Source: Scopulariopsis brevicaulis
Taxonomy: Eukaryota; Ascomycota; Sordariomycetes; Microascales; Microascaceae
Length of the DNA stretch: 64,000 nucleotides
Reading direction: 5' to 3'
Assembly (NCBI GenBank): GCA_017657125.1
Contig: JAGFNX010000369.1
Span: 62,001 to 126,000, forward strand
Positions 45,499 to 56,543 of the stretch are shown in pieces (the first letter of the stretch is position 1; each line of letters begins with the position of its first letter). The notes beneath the pieces are model-generated. The model was not told where the DNA came from, searched no databases, and worked only from the letters and a program-made list of their open reading frames with translations. A program made the position numbers and the translations under genes.

Positions 45499-47188
45499 TT
45501 AAGTCGTTCCTTGAGGGCGAGCATCATTCCCGGGGGCAGCATCATTTTCGGGAGCAGCATCATTCTCGGGAGCAGCATCATTCTCGGGAGCAGCATCGTT
45601 ACCAGGGGCAGCGTCGTTTCCTAGGTTAGCGGCATCCTCAGCTCCAGTGCTGGGCGGATTCCCTGGCTTCCGACCGTAAACGACGTAACTGACCTATGTC
45701 AGCTCCTCAAATCTTCACCAGCTGCAGAAACAGAGAACAAGACTTACATCGGGATATATGCATGCACCCTGCGAGTCTTTAGCGATGCCCTGATCTCCGC
45801 ACATAGCACCAGAACCTCTTCCTTTGACCAACCCAGGTTGCGCGTGAGCAGCGCCATGATGAGGCCCTCAACACCCTGGTCATGGCACTCCCGCACCCAG
45901 GATCCAAGCTCTTTGAAGTGTGGGTCCTTAGGCCACTCGTTCAGTGGCCACTTAGACCGTTGCTCTACTACATCGACGAAACCTGCGCTCTCCAGGTAGG
46001 TCTTATAGTAGGGGGCGAGGTCAATAGGGCGGCCAGACAACCTGGCGGCCTCGGCGCAGAGGGCGGTAGAGCGGTAGAGGGGATGTTCAGCCGTCAGGGT
46101 CCCGTCGTCAGATTCGTAGGGCAGGCGGAAGTCTTGCAGCTCGAGATAGCCACCCGGCTCGAGATTTCTGCGGGGACTGGTCAGTATGTAGGTGTGGATT
46201 TATTAGGCGGCGGGAGGGGACACTACTCGTAGGCCTGTCGTATGAAATCCTGAGGATCCTTGAAGCACCCGGCGTTCGAGCGAGAAAGGATGAAATCGAA
46301 AGGGCGTGTCCACGTCCAGTCCTTCTCAAGGTCGTCGAGTTCAAACATACAGTTCGGTGGGACCCTATCATTCCATTAGCACCACGGCCACGAGATATCA
46401 CCGGGTGAGTACCTACAGCGACGGTTGGATGGGGCTTAAGTCGACGCCAATGACCTGCACTGGGTGAGCCGTGTATTCGAGACCAAGATACGGGCTTACT
46501 GACCTCTGCTTCCGGATGCAGGTCGGCTGGGGACGGATACAGTCAGTTCCAGAGGCTTGTGTCCAGAGTGGGGTCCGGCACCATACCAAAGTCAAGGGCC
46601 CAGGCCCCAATACCCGTCCCTGCGTCAAGGACCCGCTTCGCGCCCCCTTGCGCCTTGGGTGATAGGCCAAGCTCGCCTCTGAGCCCGAGCAGCCACATGT
46701 TGTGGTTAATATCTAGCGTTGATTAGGGTCAGTAAATGAGTTGTGGGCGTGCTTTTGAAGGTCGGGCTCCTACCAAGTCGCTCTTTCTCTCGCTCATCGT
46801 TCGGGAGATAGTATTCTACCCGATCAAAGTTAGCACCGTCTATTGACCTCCTCAGGGGGGCAAATGACGCACTGCCGCTGCTCATGGCGTGGTAAGTACG
46901 CCCATTCTCCTCCTGGAACTTCAGCACGCTCGATCGCAGGGACGTGAGACCCGCGGTCGTGATCTGTAAACCTCTAGTCAGCCGGCCGACACAGACCCAG
47001 CAACGCCGGTGGGAGAGGGTTCATGAGACGGAGGAGGGGAAGGGCGCCATACAGTGAAGATGGCGGAGTCGTTATCATCGTCGAAAGTGTCAGCCACCTG
47101 TTTAACCCTATTCTCAGTGCCGTTTTCAAGAGATGCGTGTCGAACCTGGGGACCATACCAGCGGCTCGTCGGCAGGAATAGCAGCCAT
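45499..47188 (-). CDS. LaeA-like SAM-dependent methyltransferase, copy B
   Basis: Same ten-exon layout as copy A, closing in frame to 380 residues. It starts MAAIPADEPL and splices to VADTFDDDNDSAIFT, then the SSVLKFQEENGRTYHAMSSG helix and YYLPNDEREKERL. Motif I is VLDAGTGIGAWALDF, differing from the GTGTGIWAIEY of A, C and E at several positions, but the glycines are kept. The post-motif VIGVDLSPIQPS and the block DLEKDWTWTRPFDFILSRS follow. The C-terminal tail carries a near-perfect 18-bp tandem repeat (about 45,520-45,630) coding NDAAPE / NDAAPG units, ending RPQGTT. All splice sites are GT-AG. No disabling change is seen. Substrate unknown; control of secondary metabolism, the role of LaeA itself, is an analogy, not evidence. 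Confidence 0.87.
45520..45630. repeat. 18-bp tandem repeat inside the last exon of methyltransferase copy B
   Basis: About five to six head-to-tail units of the type GGGAGCAGCATCATTCTC (plus strand), coding the NDAAP-E/G tail on the minus strand. In frame (18 = 6 codons), so unit gain or loss would keep the reading frame. Confidence 0.8.
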
Positions 47189-48297
47189 GGTTGATGCGAT
47201 GTCGATTGTAATGTGAAAGCGCCGTTTCTGTGTTACGAGTGAGTGGGAAAGTAGATGCAAAGAGGGGAGTGTCCCGGATCTGGGAGAACAGGAGGGAACC
47301 CTTCAAACCCGACTGGCAGACGCCATCCCTCCCGCGTTTTACAACCAACATCTTCCGCAGTCACAGTACCATTGAACCGTTGCAGCAAAGGCCAGTTAGT
47401 GAGTGGGCCGGCGGGCACCAATCCCAGCAGCAGCATCGGCCATGGGCCCAGGGTCAAGTGTTGCATTCCGGGTGTCCCGGACATTGGATGCAACATGTTC
47501 GTACGTTGCCAAGCCTGCACGAGTCGCGAGAATTCTCGCGGGAACTGTCGCCGACGGCCCGCCCCTAGATGCGGGGGCCTCTAGCGGCCGTTGTTAGATT
47601 CCTCCCTGCGTCGAGTCGGGATTTCGGGACCCAATCAACGGAGGGGTGCTGCGGGTTGATGCAAGAAGGCGGGGACTTCCTGTGCGGGAATATTTACCCT
47701 TGAACCATGTGATGCAGTAGGCGCTGGATTATCTGAAAGGGATCTCGCCTCTTGGGCCGGAAGGACATGAGGGCGGGTGAACCTTTGTAGGCCAAGTTAG
47801 ATCCGGGCCCGCGGATATGGGTCTAAGATATGCACCAGTGAGCCCAAACAGCGAAGGGGAATACCCATAGCAGGGTGACTGTCGGTTGCTTCATCCGTGC
47901 GATCATAGTAGCTCCCCAAATATACCTCTTCTGCGAGCTGGTACTCCTTAACCTGCTTGTCACAGCATCTACAATGGAGCGAACGTCGAATGAAACGTTC
48001 TGCCACCTCAAGATCATGGATATCTCGGGCCCGTACTATATTGCAGATCCTGTATGGAAGATTTTAACACCTATTTCCGCCGGCTGGAACTAATTCGATG
48101 TTGTAAACGTCGACGCGGGTTCCACTCCTTCCCAGCCTTGTCATCCCCGCCCTCCAGAGCGCACCCATGTCCTGAAAGAAAAAGCCTGGAATCGACAATG
48201 AATCATAATTAGACGGCTATAAATGAAAGGGTCTCTTATAGCCAACCGCTTCACCATTTCCGGCCGAATAGAGGCTCTAATTCTGGCCTCTCAAAAC
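47189..48297. repeat. duplicated 5' flank of methyltransferase copy B and 3' flank of copy C
   Basis: From about 47,240 to 47,780 this matches the 5' flanks of copies A and C (CCTTCAAA-C-GACTGGC, TCCCGGACATTGGAT, GGGTGCTGCGGGTTGATG, GATGCAG-GGCGCT). No independent gene is seen between the two copies. Confidence 0.6.
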
Positions 48298-49868
48298 TTA
48301 AGCTGCAGGCGGATTTCCAGGCTTCCGGCCGTAAACCACATAGCTAAACCTATGTCAGCTTCCAGTTCTTTACCAACGGTGGCAGCCAAGAACGACTTAC
48401 ATCGGGATATACCCATGCACCGTCCGATCCTTCAGCGATGCTCTGATCTCCGCACAGAATACCAGGACTTCTTCCTTCGTCCACCCTAGATTACGCGTGA
48501 GGAGCGCCATGACAAGGCCCTCGGCGCCCTTGTCTAGGCACATCCGCGTCCACGCACCGATCTCCTTATAATACGGATCCTTAGGCCACTCGTTGAGCGG
48601 CCACTTAAAGCGCCGCTCTACGATATCAACAAATCCTGCGCGCTCAAGATACGTCTTATACTCGGGCGCGAGGTTAATGCGTCGATTGGAGATGGCGGCG
48701 CCCTCGACGCAGAGAACGGAGGCACGGTAGATCGGGTGATCAGCGGTCATGGTGCCGTCATCGCATCCATATGGGAGGAGGAAGTCCTGCAGCTCGAGGT
48801 AGCCGCCCGGCTCAAGGTTTCTGCTTGGGCTGATTAGTGTGATGACTTCTGATATGCCGGGCTGTGGAGGTGAGGTCTTTTGGGGGGAGGGGGCGGGGGG
48901 CGGGGCAGGGGTTCACTACTTATAGGCCTGCTTCATGAAATTCTCCATGTTTTGGAAACACCCCGAATTAGAGCGCGAGACGATGAGGTCAAATGGACGG
49001 GTCCACGTCCATTCCTTCTCCAGGTCGTCCAGTTCGAACATGCAGTTCGGTGGGACCCTAGAGTAGAGCTTTATTAATACTTCTCCTATAAAGACATACT
49101 CAGATTGATAAGATTGATACGTACAACGATGGCTGAATCGGGCTCAAGTCGACACCGATGACCTGCGCTTTATTAGATCCTCGCCCTAGAGTCGGCCGCG
49201 GCTTCTACTGACCTCGGACTCGGGATGCTGGTCGGCTAAGGGCTCAGTTAGTACTAGTCATGCCGTGTTATAGGGAAGTCCTGGGCCCATACCATACTCA
49301 ATAGCCCAGATTCCAGTCCCAGTCCCCGCATCAAGAACCCGCTTCGCGCCCTCCATTGCCTTCGGGCATATGCCAAGCTCGCCACGAAGCGACAGCAACC
49401 ACAGGTTATGCGTCATATCTAGGGTCGGTTATGATTAGGGAATCTGATGCAAAACCTGCTAAGGGTATAGGACCTACCTAGTCGCTCGTTCTCTCTCTCG
49501 TCGTTCGGCAAATAATATTCTAGGAGGCTTAAGTTAAATTGGCTTGTCCCCCTTATGGGTGGGTGTCGAAGGCGTACTCCCGCCGCTCATGGAATGGTAC
49601 GTCCGCCCGTTCTCCTCCTGGAACTTCAACACGCTCGAGCGAAGGGACGTCAGGCCCGCGGTCGTGGCCTAAAAGCCTGTCGTCAGCCCGCTACAGAGTA
49701 TCCGTGAGTGAGGGCACATACCGTGAAGAAGGCGGAGTCGGCATCATCGTAGGTATCCGCTATCTGTACAAAGCCACGGTCAATGCAATCTTTAGAGAGG
49801 ACGATCTCGTCACAAGGTCGTTATCATACCAGCGGCTCGTGTGCTTCCTCTGCTGGAATAGACGCCAT
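48298..49868 (-). CDS. LaeA-like SAM-dependent methyltransferase, copy C
   Basis: Same ten-exon layout; closes in frame to 334 residues, the shortest intact member. It starts MASIPAEEAHEPL, then IADTYDDADSAFFT, LTSLRSSVLKFQEENGRTYH, YYLPNDERENERL, motif I VLDAGTGTGIWAIEY, ADQHPESE on a 23-nt exon, VIGVDLSPIQPS, FELDDLEKEWTWTRPFDLIV and NLEPGGYLELQDFLLPYG. It ends YVVYGRKPGNPPAA, without the repetitive tail of A and B. The intron before NLEPGG is about 90 bp with a G/C-rich stretch, longer than in A. All motifs are intact. It stands in direct tandem with copy B (1.1 kb apart), with matching 5' flanks. Confidence 0.87.
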
Positions 49869-50644
49869 GGTGGGTATAAAATTAACCAGACTATTGTGGC
49901 CCTTTTTCGTGGTGCGAGGTAGACGGAAGGTTTGGCAGAGAGAGTGAAGGATCTTCGGGGTGAGGATAAGTGAAGGGGGCCCTTCAAATCCGACTGGCAA
50001 GCGCAATTTCTTCCGCACTTTACAACCAACACCCACTGGCAGGGTAGCATTGAAGCTTTGCATAAAGCCCGAATAACGCCGGTCGGGGTAGACCAGCCCG
50101 CATCATTTCCCGCTCCTGGCGACATGAGGTGTGGATCAGCGTCGCCTGTCACATTCCGACATCCCCGGAGCTCCAAGACGTGACGGGTCGGAAGTTCCCG
50201 CAAGCTAAACGTGCACGATCTCTTGGCGGAAACCCGAATAGCTGGCTGGAAGTAACATTAATACCTGCTCCAGTAGCGGGCCTCTCTCAGACGTTGTCAT
50301 GTTCGTCCGTTGCGTCTATTTCGGGAATCGGTTGGCCGAGGCGTGCTGCAGGGCGATGTAGGAGGGCGGGGACACGGTGGGTGGGAAGCACTTCTGACTC
50401 GTACGATTCGATGCAGCGGGCGCTAGAGTATTTGACAGGGGTTTCGTCCTTCCAGTTCAAGAAGCGGGGGAACGGATGACTCGGTGCCCTCGATCCGGGG
50501 CCCCGGCTAAGGATAAACACGGACACTAATTAAGAACATGCGGCCCGTCTAGACTGGTGGTACTCTTTTAAAGTAGACCTCCACTCCGAGGACGTCGAAT
50601 TGACCTCTAAACGGCGCTTCTAAGCTCTATCCCCTCACCCACCG
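49869..50644. repeat. duplicated 5' flank of methyltransferase copy C
   Basis: Matches the B upstream flank in order over about 49,970-50,490 (CCTTCAAATCCGACTGGC, GGCGTGCTGCAGGGCGATG, GATGCAGCGGGCGCTAGAG). The remainder to 50,644 is the 3' flank of the ComA-like gene. No gene seen. Confidence 0.55.
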
Positions 50645-51737
50645 CTATGGAAACGTGGTGATCTTCCCAAACGTATCGGCCATACCCCAGATCCCCTCCC
50701 TCAAGCAACTAAGCTGCACAATCTGCGAATGATCTACAAACACATTAACATGCGGCCCAAACTCCCTCACATACCAGTTAAACACCTTCGGGTCCGCCGC
50801 CTCAAACATAACCTTTTCCATCGGCAGCTCCCGGAGGATACTCTGGATAACATCAGTCCTCCAGCTCTTGACGTTCTCGGTGATGCCCTCGCTCTCGATC
50901 ATGATGCGCTCCACGCCCGCGTCGATGAACCGCTTGCCCATGTTGATGATCTTGGAGGGGTCAGACGTCCCAAAGGCCTCTAGCTCCTCGGCGGACGTGT
51001 CGCCCCCCGCCCCGAACTGGATCCCGCACTCGGGCTTGGCGGTTAGGCCTGCGGCGTGCACCCTGTCGACGATGCGGAGCCAGTCGTCGGGCGGGAGGGA
51101 AATAAAGCCCGCGGATATCTCGATTACGTCGAGGTTAAGGTCTTTGCACTTGCGGAGGTACCTGTCTACCGCTGTGCTCGGGTCCGACTGTGTTAGGATG
51201 TGCTCGATCCAACCGCCCTGGAGATTGTTAGGTGGTGTCGCTGGGTAGCTAAGGGAATGGGGTCTTCAGGGGCTTACCGTTGAGACGTAGGCATTGTTGG
51301 CGTGGCAGAGGTCAATCAGCTCCCTCAGCCTGTCCTCGGGAAACAGCGAAAATGAGCCTCCGGCGAACTTGACGCCATCGACGTGATACCCCATACTAAA
51401 GAATCGTTAGCCACTATCCCCACATACCCACACCATTATACCACAACATCACATAAAGATGAACTCACGTCTCAAACACATCCTCAAGGTGCCGCTTCCC
51501 CATGGCAGAGTAGTACGGCCCCCGAATCTCCGTCACGCCAATCTTCCTCGGCTTCGGCGGCCGCGAGTTGTGCCGGATGAACCCGAAGCCGTTGTCGGGG
51601 TCCTCGAGGAGGATCTTCGGGTTCTTTTCCGCAGTGGCCTTTTTCGAGCTTTTACGGATCTGTGTCAGGGGTGCGGTGACCGGTCGGGCGGTCCGTGCCG
51701 CTGGGGCGAGACGTGTGAAGGCGGATCGCGACAGCAT
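50645..51737 (-). CDS. ComA / phosphosulfolactate synthase-like protein
   Basis: TIM-barrel protein of the (2R)-phospho-3-sulfolactate synthase family, which in archaea joins sulfite to phosphoenolpyruvate; plant HSA32 is a relative without that known activity. Exons 51469-51737, 51278-51395 and 50645-51217 close in frame to 319 residues. The first 35 residues (MLSRSAFTRLAPAARTARPV) are rich in Arg, Ala and Ser without acidic residues, like a mitochondrial presequence. The barrel follows: RKIGVTEIRGPYY, MGYHVDGVKFAGGSFSLFPE, CHANNAYVSTGGWIEHILTQ, DVIEISAGFISLPPDDW, AKPECGIQFGAGGDTSAEEL, ERIMIESEGITE, VMFEAADPKVFNWYVREFGP and NVFVDHSQIVQLSCLREGIW. Enzyme activity in fungi is not established, so the name gives family membership only. 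It lies between methyltransferase copy C and a GFA-type zinc protein. Confidence 0.88.
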
Positions 51738-52802
51738 TTTTGTGGATCTCTAGAACAAATTTACTATATGTAGAGTCTTGGGGCTCACTGTGAACTCTCA
51801 AACCCAGAGGAGCTTGACGGCTTATATTCTATAGGATTTCTAGAAAACCGAGCTCGGTTAAGCTTATCAATCTCCGAGGCCGGTTGCGGGGCCTTCATGA
51901 TCTTGAGTGAAGTCTCCAATCATCTTGACGTCACATTGTCGAGAACCCGGTTCACAGGAGGTCAGATTATCTGATTCCCGCATCGGAATAATCGGAGTTT
52001 GCGCTGGTGTCGGCTGATTCCCGTATATACAACGCTTTTCATATTGCTTGTTGTCTAATTATGACGCTGCGTCGGACCCCGAGCCGGCCGCGACGCGTCG
52101 TTAAAAGTGGACACTGTAACGTTGGTCTTACGCGTATACCGTGTCCTCCGACAGGGAAACCGCTCGAGGCCATCTTTTGCCCGCATATAACATGCCTAGT
52201 GCCATAATCAGCACATATAGTGTTGGCATATCGAGTAACCGACCACTTGGTCCACATGAGCGCCCAAGTCCCTCCCCTTGACACCCTCCTCACAATTTAG
52301 CTAGGGTATTCGCCATGCCCTTCTTCCGCTCAGGTAATGAGTAAAAAATCCTCATTAAAGAACCCCCCGGGCTGTCCTAGAGCTCGGCCGAGTTGCCGGG
52401 GCTTCGGTTGCTAGCGCCGAGCGTGGTTAGCGTTACGGCACACGGAGTGGGGCGCGGGGGTTTCTTGGGGATAGGGAGCGGGATTGCCGGGGTACTCGGC
52501 ACTGGCACATGTCGCAGAAGAAGGCGTAATCAAGCGGGCGGAGGCGAGTCCACTCGCTCCCCACACAGTCGACATCGAAGTACCTCTTCAGACAGACGCT
52601 GGTAGAGGCTGTCGTATTCTGTTCATGCCGAATCTTTCTCTCCCATGTGCGTTCGCTTATACCCTCCCTGCACAAACGCATGCAAATACATCGGCAGACT
52701 CGAACATGAGCATTAGTTATATAATTAATTATATATACTTCCCAGTATTTCCACTTTCAAGCTTGTGTTATGTGGCTCCTGTCCAAGCGACGCTAGCCTC
52801 AC
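51738..52802. other. intergenic
   Basis: About 1.06 kb; promoter side of the ComA-like gene and 3' flank of the GFA-type gene. Several short frames but none with protein character. Confidence 0.45.
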
Positions 52803-53388
52803 TCATTCCTTGATCTCTGACTTACGGAATAGTCCTGTCAAGACCGTCAGCAGCTACAGACTACAGGAACGCCCGGGGCCACTGACCTGGCACCTCGGGC
52901 ATCCATGGCGCCCGGTTCTTGCAGAAAAACTCGCCCTTGGGCGGAAATTCGCCGGGCTGGTCAAAGGTCCCCCACATGACGTAGCGGAACTTGTTTGCAG
53001 CTTGCTCCTGTTTCCACAATAAGTGATTTGCGCAAATATAGAAGATAGGGAGCAGATGCCGTGGGGACTTACCCCGTACTCGCAGATGTAGGCGCCACAG
53101 TTCTCGCAAAACTCTCTGGTCACTCCGTTCTCCTGCTTGAAAATCCTCGGCTTCCCCTCGGCATAGCGAAAACCGTCGACAGATACCTGGACAGAACCTC
53201 TTAGCTGAGAGACTGAGCAGGTCTAGGGCTAATTAGGGACCAACCTTTGTTGTGAGGCCGAAGTTAGTGCCAAATGCCCGGCGGCAGCTGAGGCAGTGGC
53301 AGAGCGAGGTGCGAGCATTGTCGGGTGAGTCGAGGGACAGGCTGTACCGCAGCTTTCCGCAAACGCATTGTCCTCCGTATGTCGGCAT
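52803..53388 (-). CDS. GFA / CENP-V domain zinc protein (glutathione-dependent formaldehyde-activating-like)
   Basis: Small zinc-binding protein of the GFA family, named after an enzyme reported to form S-hydroxymethylglutathione; most fungal members are uncharacterised. Exons 53245-53388, 53073-53186, 52887-53007 and 52803-52834 close in frame to 136 residues. Zinc ligands typical of the fold are visible: CVCG at residues 8-11, SLCHCLSCRRAFG near residue 30, and FCENCGAYICEYG near residue 80. GFRYAEGKPRIF and WGTFDQPGEFPPKGEFF match the second half of the domain, and KNRAPWMPEVPG is the usual C-terminal motif. The last exon adds only LFRKSEIKE. The 10-codon last exon was accepted because its intron has a CTGAC branch point and an in-frame stop. 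Confidence 0.85.
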
Positions 53389-54493
53389 TTTAAACTTGGT
53401 GTATATAGAAGCTGAATCTCGGGGAGGGGATTAATTGAGAGTGCAGCGATTATAGGACGGTTTTTTGACGTACGTGGGTAGGCGGCGAAGACCTGACGTC
53501 GTAGTTACGTCTGACCATGTATTTTACCAGTGTTGTGTAGTTCGGCCTTCAATCCCGGGGACTTGGTGAACTCATGTTGTAAATCCAACAATGGTTCCTT
53601 TCTGCCGCTGTTTCAAGATAATCGGCGCTAGTTCACCTGGTCTTCCAGCAACAAGGCAAATTTAGTTATTAACACCGCCTAAGGAATCTATATTAAAACG
53701 TACAAAGGTTTAACAATATCTCCTCTAGTTTCTTGCTACTCGTCATAATAAGCTATTAGAATGGCCATAGGAACTCTACATCCCCTATATAAGCAATATC
53801 AAGAGGATCAGAGTAGATATAAATAGCTAAGCATGTTTAGAGTTTACTCGCTAGTACTACATATCTTATTTTATATTTATATAAGCCTTATAGACTATTA
53901 TACTATATAATTACTAGTCCTATATAACTTAGCCTTTAATCCTAAAGAATTAGTTAACTTATACAATAAGTTTAATAATAGTTCTATTTTATTACGTTTT
54001 TAAAATAACCAATGCTAGTTTATCTAGTTTTCTAGTTATATATTTTATTAGTTATAAGATAAATTTAGCCATTTATACTATTTAAATAAATCTACATTAA
54101 GACGTTCAAAGGTTTGTCTATATCACCTTAAATTTGTATCTACTTAATATAATAAGCTATTAAAGAGGATGTAAGAACTTGAAGATCCTTATATAAACGA
54201 TATTAAGGGGACGTGAGTAGATATACATGGCTAAGCAGGTTGAGGGATAACTCCGTAATATTTTGTTTCTTGTTTTGTGCCTATGTAAGCAGCATAGCCC
54301 TTTCCAATTATATAATTGCTAAGCCCCAAGGGTGACGTATGCAGAGGGACTGTAGAAAGAACAGTCGAGAACTTCAAATCACTTTACTCGCCGTCCACAG
54401 ACAATTGTGAATGGGTGACCTTCTTCAGATACCTTTCGGTGATAAGACTCACATAATCTTGAGGCAGAATCTCTAAGATAAGCGCCAATACTA
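53389..54493. other. intergenic containing an AT-rich direct repeat
   Basis: Promoter side of the GFA-type gene, then the repeat listed separately, then the leader of the 2EXR gene. Confidence 0.5.
53530..54335. repeat. RIP-like AT-rich direct repeat, two copies of about 400 bp
   Basis: Copy 1 starts near 53,535 and copy 2 near 53,926. Landmarks are offset by 387-404 bp: gttcacctgg at 53631 pairs with gtttatctag at 54018, acgtacaaag at 53698 with acgttcaaag at 54102, and aataagctatta recurs near 53,747 and 54,150. Between the copies the differences are mostly C-to-T and G-to-A. The outer ends are less altered than the inner, AT-rich halves. No coding sequence recognised. Confidence 0.75.
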
Positions 54494-54505
54494 GTGAAGG
54501 TCGAC

Positions 54506-55663
54506 ATGTCGACATCGAAGGCCCATCTGCGAATTTACACCGGCCCGCCCAACCTTGAAGATGGGAGGTATTTCCACCTATTCCCCCAACTACCTCCCGA
54601 GCTCCGCCGAATAATATGGAGGAAGAGTCTAGAGCGCCCACGCATGATCGAGATGTGCTTAGCAGAGAGCGACCCCGTGACCGGAAGCACCTCGACTGAG
54701 ACGAGGTACAGCTATCGTGTCCACGTGGGGACACGCCGAGTGCATAGCGAGTTGCTCCGAGTGAATAGGGAATCGAGACAGGCGGCCTCGGAGTTCTACC
54801 GAGCCCGCGTACCCTGCCTGTTTGTCGAATATGGGATAGAAGTCCTTCCGGTAACCGGCTGGGAGGGGTGCCTTGCCTACAACCCGGAGTACGACTTCCT
54901 TTACATCACGACGAGGTCAATCCACCTGGCCGATTTCCTGTACGACCTCAAGACAACTTACGACCCTCATCACGTCGGCCTACGCAATTTGGCGACTGAG
55001 CATAAGCCGTTGAATTTACTGCTCTACTCACTTGACCTTCCGAATCAAGTGGACGCCAAGGTTAGAGAGACGGTTGGGGACATGTTGTCGCAGCTACGCC
55101 AAGTCTTCGTCGTCAGCGTGCTATCTATCGGACGCCAGGTCCACCGTCGTCTGCATGGGCTGTTGCTTGACCGCGACACATTCAACCGCTCCTACCCCAT
55201 CATGGCGCAGACAGCCACATTTGAGCGTCTACGTTGGGACCCGCGCGACATCGCCCCGGATCTCAACCGGATCCTAATGTCATCATTGACTTGTGCCCCA
55301 AATACCGTTCAAGTCTGGAATCAAGTCCTTGGAAGGCTCGAAATATCCCTAAGTCACATCTCCTACCGTCTTCTCCTCGCATGTGAACCGCTGGTATCGT
55401 CTTGTCATCGGATCATCGACCATAGAAGCGCGAACACGTTCCTAGAAAGAGAAGACGAGATGTGGGTCGAGGTGAACCGGGATGCACAAGAGCTCGACCC
55501 GCTAAACGACGACCTTGAACGGGCGGTGAGGCCTGCCATTGGCTTCTGGTTGTTTCCGATCGAGGCGCTGGACGCTTACGAACAGAAACGGGGACAATGG
55601 CATGAAGGCGCCATGTTGGACTTGACGAAACACTGGCCGGAGTTAGCATTGCTTGGTTTATAA
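54506..55663 (+). CDS. 2EXR domain-containing protein
   Basis: Single-exon fungal protein of 385 residues. The N-terminal 2EXR domain is seen in FHLFPQLPPELRRIIWRKSL and RPRMIEMCLAESDP, followed by ELLRVNRESRQAASEFYRAR. This family is large in Pezizomycotina and its function is unknown. The start is the ATG at 54506; four codons upstream the frame is open but begins with GTG. The remainder (residues 110-385) has no domain that I recognise; it is soluble, with no signal peptide or membrane helix. Codon use is ordinary, and there are no disabling changes, in contrast to the RIP-like repeat just upstream. Confidence 0.85.
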   Translation: MSTSKAHLRIYTGPPNLEDGRYFHLFPQLPPELRRIIWRKSLERPRMIEMCLAESDPVTGSTSTETRYSYRVHVGTRRVHSELLRVNRESRQAASEFYRARVPCLFVEYGIEVLPVTGWEGCLAYNPEYDFLYITTRSIHLADFLYDLKTTYDPHHVGLRNLATEHKPLNLLLYSLDLPNQVDAKVRETVGDMLSQLRQVFVVSVLSIGRQVHRRLHGLLLDRDTFNRSYPIMAQTATFERLRWDPRDIAPDLNRILMSSLTCAPNTVQVWNQVLGRLEISLSHISYRLLLACEPLVSSCHRIIDHRSANTFLEREDEMWVEVNRDAQELDPLNDDLERAVRPAIGFWLFPIEALDAYEQKRGQWHEGAMLDLTKHWPELALLGL

Positions 55664-56543
55664 AGACATATTTTCCGCACTGATTGCGGGAAAGAACGAG
55701 GAGATGAGTTCCCTACCCGTGGGTCGAATTAGGGCCAATTTTTCTATATTTAAACCGCCGGCTGCGCGCGCCGGCGGATACCCGTTGACCGGTAAATGTG
55801 TCTTTCCTTTTCCGACGGCGAGGCGCATAATCTCAGCCACGGCCGCCTTTTGGGTCTTTTCCACACCCCGTCTCGCCTCCCGTGGCCCGGTGTTACATGT
55901 GATTGGCCGTATCAGCCAGGCCTCCGAGGTCCAGGCCAAACAACCGACCGTGTTTTGTGGCGGCGGTGGTCCGGCCACTGAATAGGCCTCTACTTCGCCT
56001 CATTTCAGGCGCACTCCCGCTGTAATCCAAGGTAAATCGCAGCACCAGCGTGCGACGCACCACTCGCGGCGAGGCCCCTCCACGGAGGGCCAGCACGCCA
56101 TGCGTGGCCAAACCGGGACCGACAGGGACGACTGGCCACACAAGGCCAACCCAAAAGAAGAATTATTGAAGTGTAAAAACCAGAGGCCTAGCATGTTTCG
56201 TCGGTTGCCTCCGTTGGGGAGAAGCTGGTGGTCGGTGGGCTGCGTAGAAAGGCCACGACGCTTGGTCTTAGCAGATCCGTAGAAGTGATAAGAGAGAGTA
56301 CATCAGGCTGAGAGAATATATATCTTCATGAAACTTCCTTTATGTGACTGTTGTGTATCTTCAGCTTATTTTGAGTACTATTTTCACTACCATATAGCCC
56401 TTGATAGAGCAACTCCCTTCTCACATTACGCTCGACCCTCCGCGCCCCATACTTTTGGATATGTACGTCCAGTCTCCTGCTCTGGATGTCCAAGCATTGG
56501 AGAAACCCTTGATCGTCGTCTAACCCATGATAGAACCCCTAAT
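55664..56543. other. intergenic
   Basis: About 880 bp between two plus-strand genes. It contains a GC-rich inverted repeat (stems 55755-55762 and 55770-55777) and open frames on both strands without recognisable protein features. The last 200 bp serve as leader or promoter of the zinc-ribbon gene. Confidence 0.4.

Noticed and set aside
45520..45630. Regular short repeats as a CRISPR array
   Set aside because: Units are contiguous 18-mers inside a coding exon without spacers, in a eukaryotic genome.
55755..55777. GC-rich hairpin (8-bp stems, 7-nt loop) as a terminator
   Set aside because: Hairpin terminators are not used by RNA polymerase II; recorded only as an inverted repeat in the intergenic entry.
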